Source: Lytechinus variegatus (Eukaryota > Echinodermata > Echinoidea > Temnopleuroida > Toxopneustidae). From it: 64,000 bases of DNA. How positions within the stretch are numbered: position 1 is the stretch's first letter; every line of letters begins with the position of its first letter. Position numbers and translations under genes: made by a program. The notes under the pieces were generated by a model, which saw only the letters and a program-made list of their open reading frames with translations, had not been told where the DNA came from and made no database searches. Below are positions 61,565 to 64,000 of this stretch, one piece after another. The stretch lies in assembly GCF_018143015.1 (NCBI RefSeq), contig NC_054740.1, positions 53,254,779-53,318,778 on the forward strand, read 5' to 3'.

Positions 61565-62513
61565 ATATAAACCCCTCAAAAAAAGTTCTGCAACTCAAGT
61601 TTGAGTGCTAATAAATTTATTATTTTGCCATCATCATATGTAAAAGTTGTACCATTGGAAAGTATGATTATTCCTCTTTACATTCATGTGTCATTTGTAA
61701 TGCTAGTGTTATCATGAAATGCACAGACATGATAAATATGCAGCAATGTAAAAAATGAAATGTTGCGAAATTCGTTGCCATCTCATGTTTAATTGAGTTC
61801 TGCAACTCAAACTGCAAGTTTGAGTGCCAATAAATTTCTTAATGTGCCATCATCATGTGTAAAAGTTATATCATTAGAAAGCATGATTATTCATCTTTAC
61901 AATCATGTGTCATTTGTAATGCTAGTGTTATCATGAAATACACAGACATGATTATACGCAGCAATGTTAGAAATGAAATGTTGCAAAATGAGTCGTTTCC
62001 AATAGCGAATTTCCAATTGTTTCGAGGATGGACCGAGTGCATTCACTGTCACCTGCATGGTGGAAATTCTATAGAAATGGAGACTCTTGTTAGAAATCAA
62101 TGCACTTTGCAACATTTCACTTCTGACTTTTCTCAATGTTCATGGTGACTGCATATTCCATGATTACATAATCATGGCAAATGGCATGTCATTGTAAAGA
62201 AGAATAAGTCAGCATTCCAATGATACCAGTTTCATCTTTTATACTTCATTAACCAACATTGGCGGCGGAAGCCAAAAATTTTAGGGACAACCCAAATTTT
62301 TTTGACAAGCCAAAAAAAAAAAAAAAAAAGTTCTCAACCCAAACATTTTAGGGGGGACGTAGGAAAATAAATTGACAAGCAAAAAAAAAAAAAAAAAAGG
62401 TCATCAACAACAACTTTAGGGGGGACACATCTTCCCGCTTCCGCCGCCTATGTTAACCAAACAGATATCATCCCCCAAAACTGAGTTGCAAAAATTTTTT
62501 GAGGGGTTTATAT
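61565..62513. mobile_element. Fold-back element with internal 220-bp tandem duplication
   Basis: TATAAACCCCTCAAAAAAAG at the left and TTTTTTGAGGGGTTTATA at the right are inverted. Inside, a unit with CATCATCATATGTAAAAGTT and AATGCTAGTGTTATCATGAA occurs twice (about 61585-61795 and 61805-62010). Confidence 0.75.
62257..62452. mobile_element. hAT-like MITE with 8-bp target duplication
   Basis: CATTGGCGGCGGAAG and CTTCCGCCGCCTATG are inverted ends. TTAACCAA flanks both sides (62249-62256, 62453-62460). It is nested in the fold-back element at 61565. 196 bp with two poly-A tracts. Confidence 0.75.
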
Positions 62514-64000
62514 TAGATATTTGGTAAGAGCTGCATATGGGAAATAATTCAAAAAAATGGAAGAATGGAAGAGAGAGATGGGAAGAAATAGAAGGGAAAT
62601 GGAGAAGGAAATAAAAGGCGAAATGACAAGTAGGTATTTTAAAATTGAGTAAGATGTAAACTGATATTTGAGTGAAGATGAACTTCCATTGCTGAACTTT
62701 TCAATAACATTTCAAAAACAGTCCACCCGGCCCATACAAAAATTCTGATTGAATAGTATGAAAAGACATCAAACACCGAACCTTCACAACTGGAAATTTT
62801 CTTCAAAATCTGAAATAAGAAAAAAAAAGTCATGAAGTGAAAAAAGATATATTTATTTTCACAAAACAGTAGTATACAATACTGTGATCTGCAGATGATA
62901 AATTTAGTAATGTCATCCACTGTTTATCTCGTGTTGAATAATTATTTTTTTAATTCTTTTTTCAGATTTTATACAATAAGTAAACTTAGCCAAATTCCAA
63001 TAATTTCCAATAATAGCAATTATACCGTATATGATCAGGGAGCTCAATAATATAACCAAAATCTGTTTTACATACATGTACTATAATGAGAAATAAAATA
63101 TAAAAACATATATATAGTGAAGAAATAGTGAATGTTTGACGTCATATAAGTTCCCTTTGAACTAAAAACACATTTTTTGAAATCAAATGAATGTATGAAC
63201 AGTCATAATTTTCTTATTTTATACCTAATAATATTTACTGTTATTTTTATTCAAATCATTTTTTTTTGTTCAGATGGACTTCCCCTTTAAAATTTTAGTT
63301 CAACACAAATTTATGGGGTGGGGTTGGGTATAAAAAAATTACCCCCCCCGCCCTGCGTAAGCTGCTGGCTCTAATAATCTTTACAATTTGGAAAAGAATA
63401 ACAGTTAAACTAATGAGGAATCTTTTCCTGAGAACTCATACCAAATAGGATCCCGGTAATAGGATGTGTCGATTTTGTCGATTTTGTTTTGCAAAATGAA
63501 TATGATAATTTTTGATAAGGGAACTTTTGGATAATTCTTAATTCATGGGGGCAACTAAAAGAAAGGATTTAGTGAATGACATGAAGAATTTGCTATTATA
63601 TCAAGAAATAGATAAGGTTGTAAGAGAAAATGGCCAAGGAGGTGATGCTAATTGCTTACCCGGGATTGCTTATACAATTGTTATTTTTATAGAAGTAGTA
63701 CATGATCACTTTTAGGGAGATAATTGAGTTAAAGTTCTCCGAGGGTCCGAGGTTTTTTGTCTTGCCCGCGCCACACCCCCACCTTTTTTTTGGTTGAGTG
63801 CCCCCCCGGCCCCGGTCCGAGAAGCAGGGATCTGTCTGTTATTGCAAAGTATATTAATATTATTTTGTCAACCAAACAATTAGGCTGGAAGGGCAGGGGA
63901 GGGCGCCCCTTAAATTTTCACAGAGATAGGCTCATGGAAATAGAATTCAACTTGCTAAAAATGAAGGGCCCATTTTTTGCATTTGTTTCTGATTTGGTAT
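62514..64000. other. Intergenic, nothing coding recognised
   Basis: AT-rich sequence with poly-C tracts near 63344 and 63803 and a repeat fragment at 63740-63810 (TTTTTTGTCTTGCCCGCGCC) related to 60854-61345. Confidence 0.5.

Noticed and set aside
1..64000. Search for a CRISPR array, bacterial-type operon or phage defence system
   Set aside because: Introns, SINEs and LINE and MITE content show a eukaryotic nuclear genome; no such system is present.

Overview
The window is eukaryotic, AT-rich DNA from a deuterostome invertebrate. Long intron-split genes use GT-AG splicing, tRNA-derived SINEs and fold-back DNA elements are frequent, and the genes are close to vertebrate families (PHF20, MACIR). 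The repeat content looks most like an echinoderm, probably a sea urchin. That taxon is an inference, not something the sequence proves.

Three genes can be supported. (1) Positions 893-4058 (+) hold the last four exons of an SLC17-type transporter (sialin/vesicular anion transporter family); its 5' part lies outside the window. (2) Positions 19279-43256 (-) hold a complete PHF20/PHF20L1-like chromatin reader. I assembled 18 coding exons whose phases all agree, giving 7,626 nt and 2,541 residues. The order is a 405-residue acidic N-terminal exon, two Tudor domains, an AT-hook, a C2H2 finger, a Lys/Pro-rich exon, a PHD finger, an 826-residue acidic Ser/Thr-rich exon and a C-terminal coiled coil. 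In vertebrates this family recruits the NSL/MOF histone acetyltransferase complex; the protein here is about 2.5 times the vertebrate length. Candidate 5' exons lie at 48592-48681 and just above 49499. (3) Positions 54773-55450 (+) hold a single-exon 225-residue ORF that resembles MACIR/C5orf30 (UNC119-binding), followed by a long T-rich stretch that is probably its 3' UTR.

The rest is introns and mobile DNA. Positions 4241-7393 are a decayed pogo/Tigger-like transposon with terminal inverted repeats and TA target duplications. It is split by a 5'-truncated Penelope-like retroelement (GIY-YIG domain) with a 12-bp target duplication. A CR1-like LINE 3' end at 45617-46446 is split by a 145-bp fold-back element. 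Two copies of a TIR-bounded element (about 28318 and 31270) carry 160-190 bp tandem monomers, most with a perfect nuclear-receptor DR1 half-site pair. Many fold-back elements (MITEs), several SINEs and large trinucleotide microsatellites fill introns and intergenic DNA. I see no CRISPR array, operon or prokaryotic system; the interest lies in the enlarged PHF20-like gene and in the datable nesting of mobile elements.
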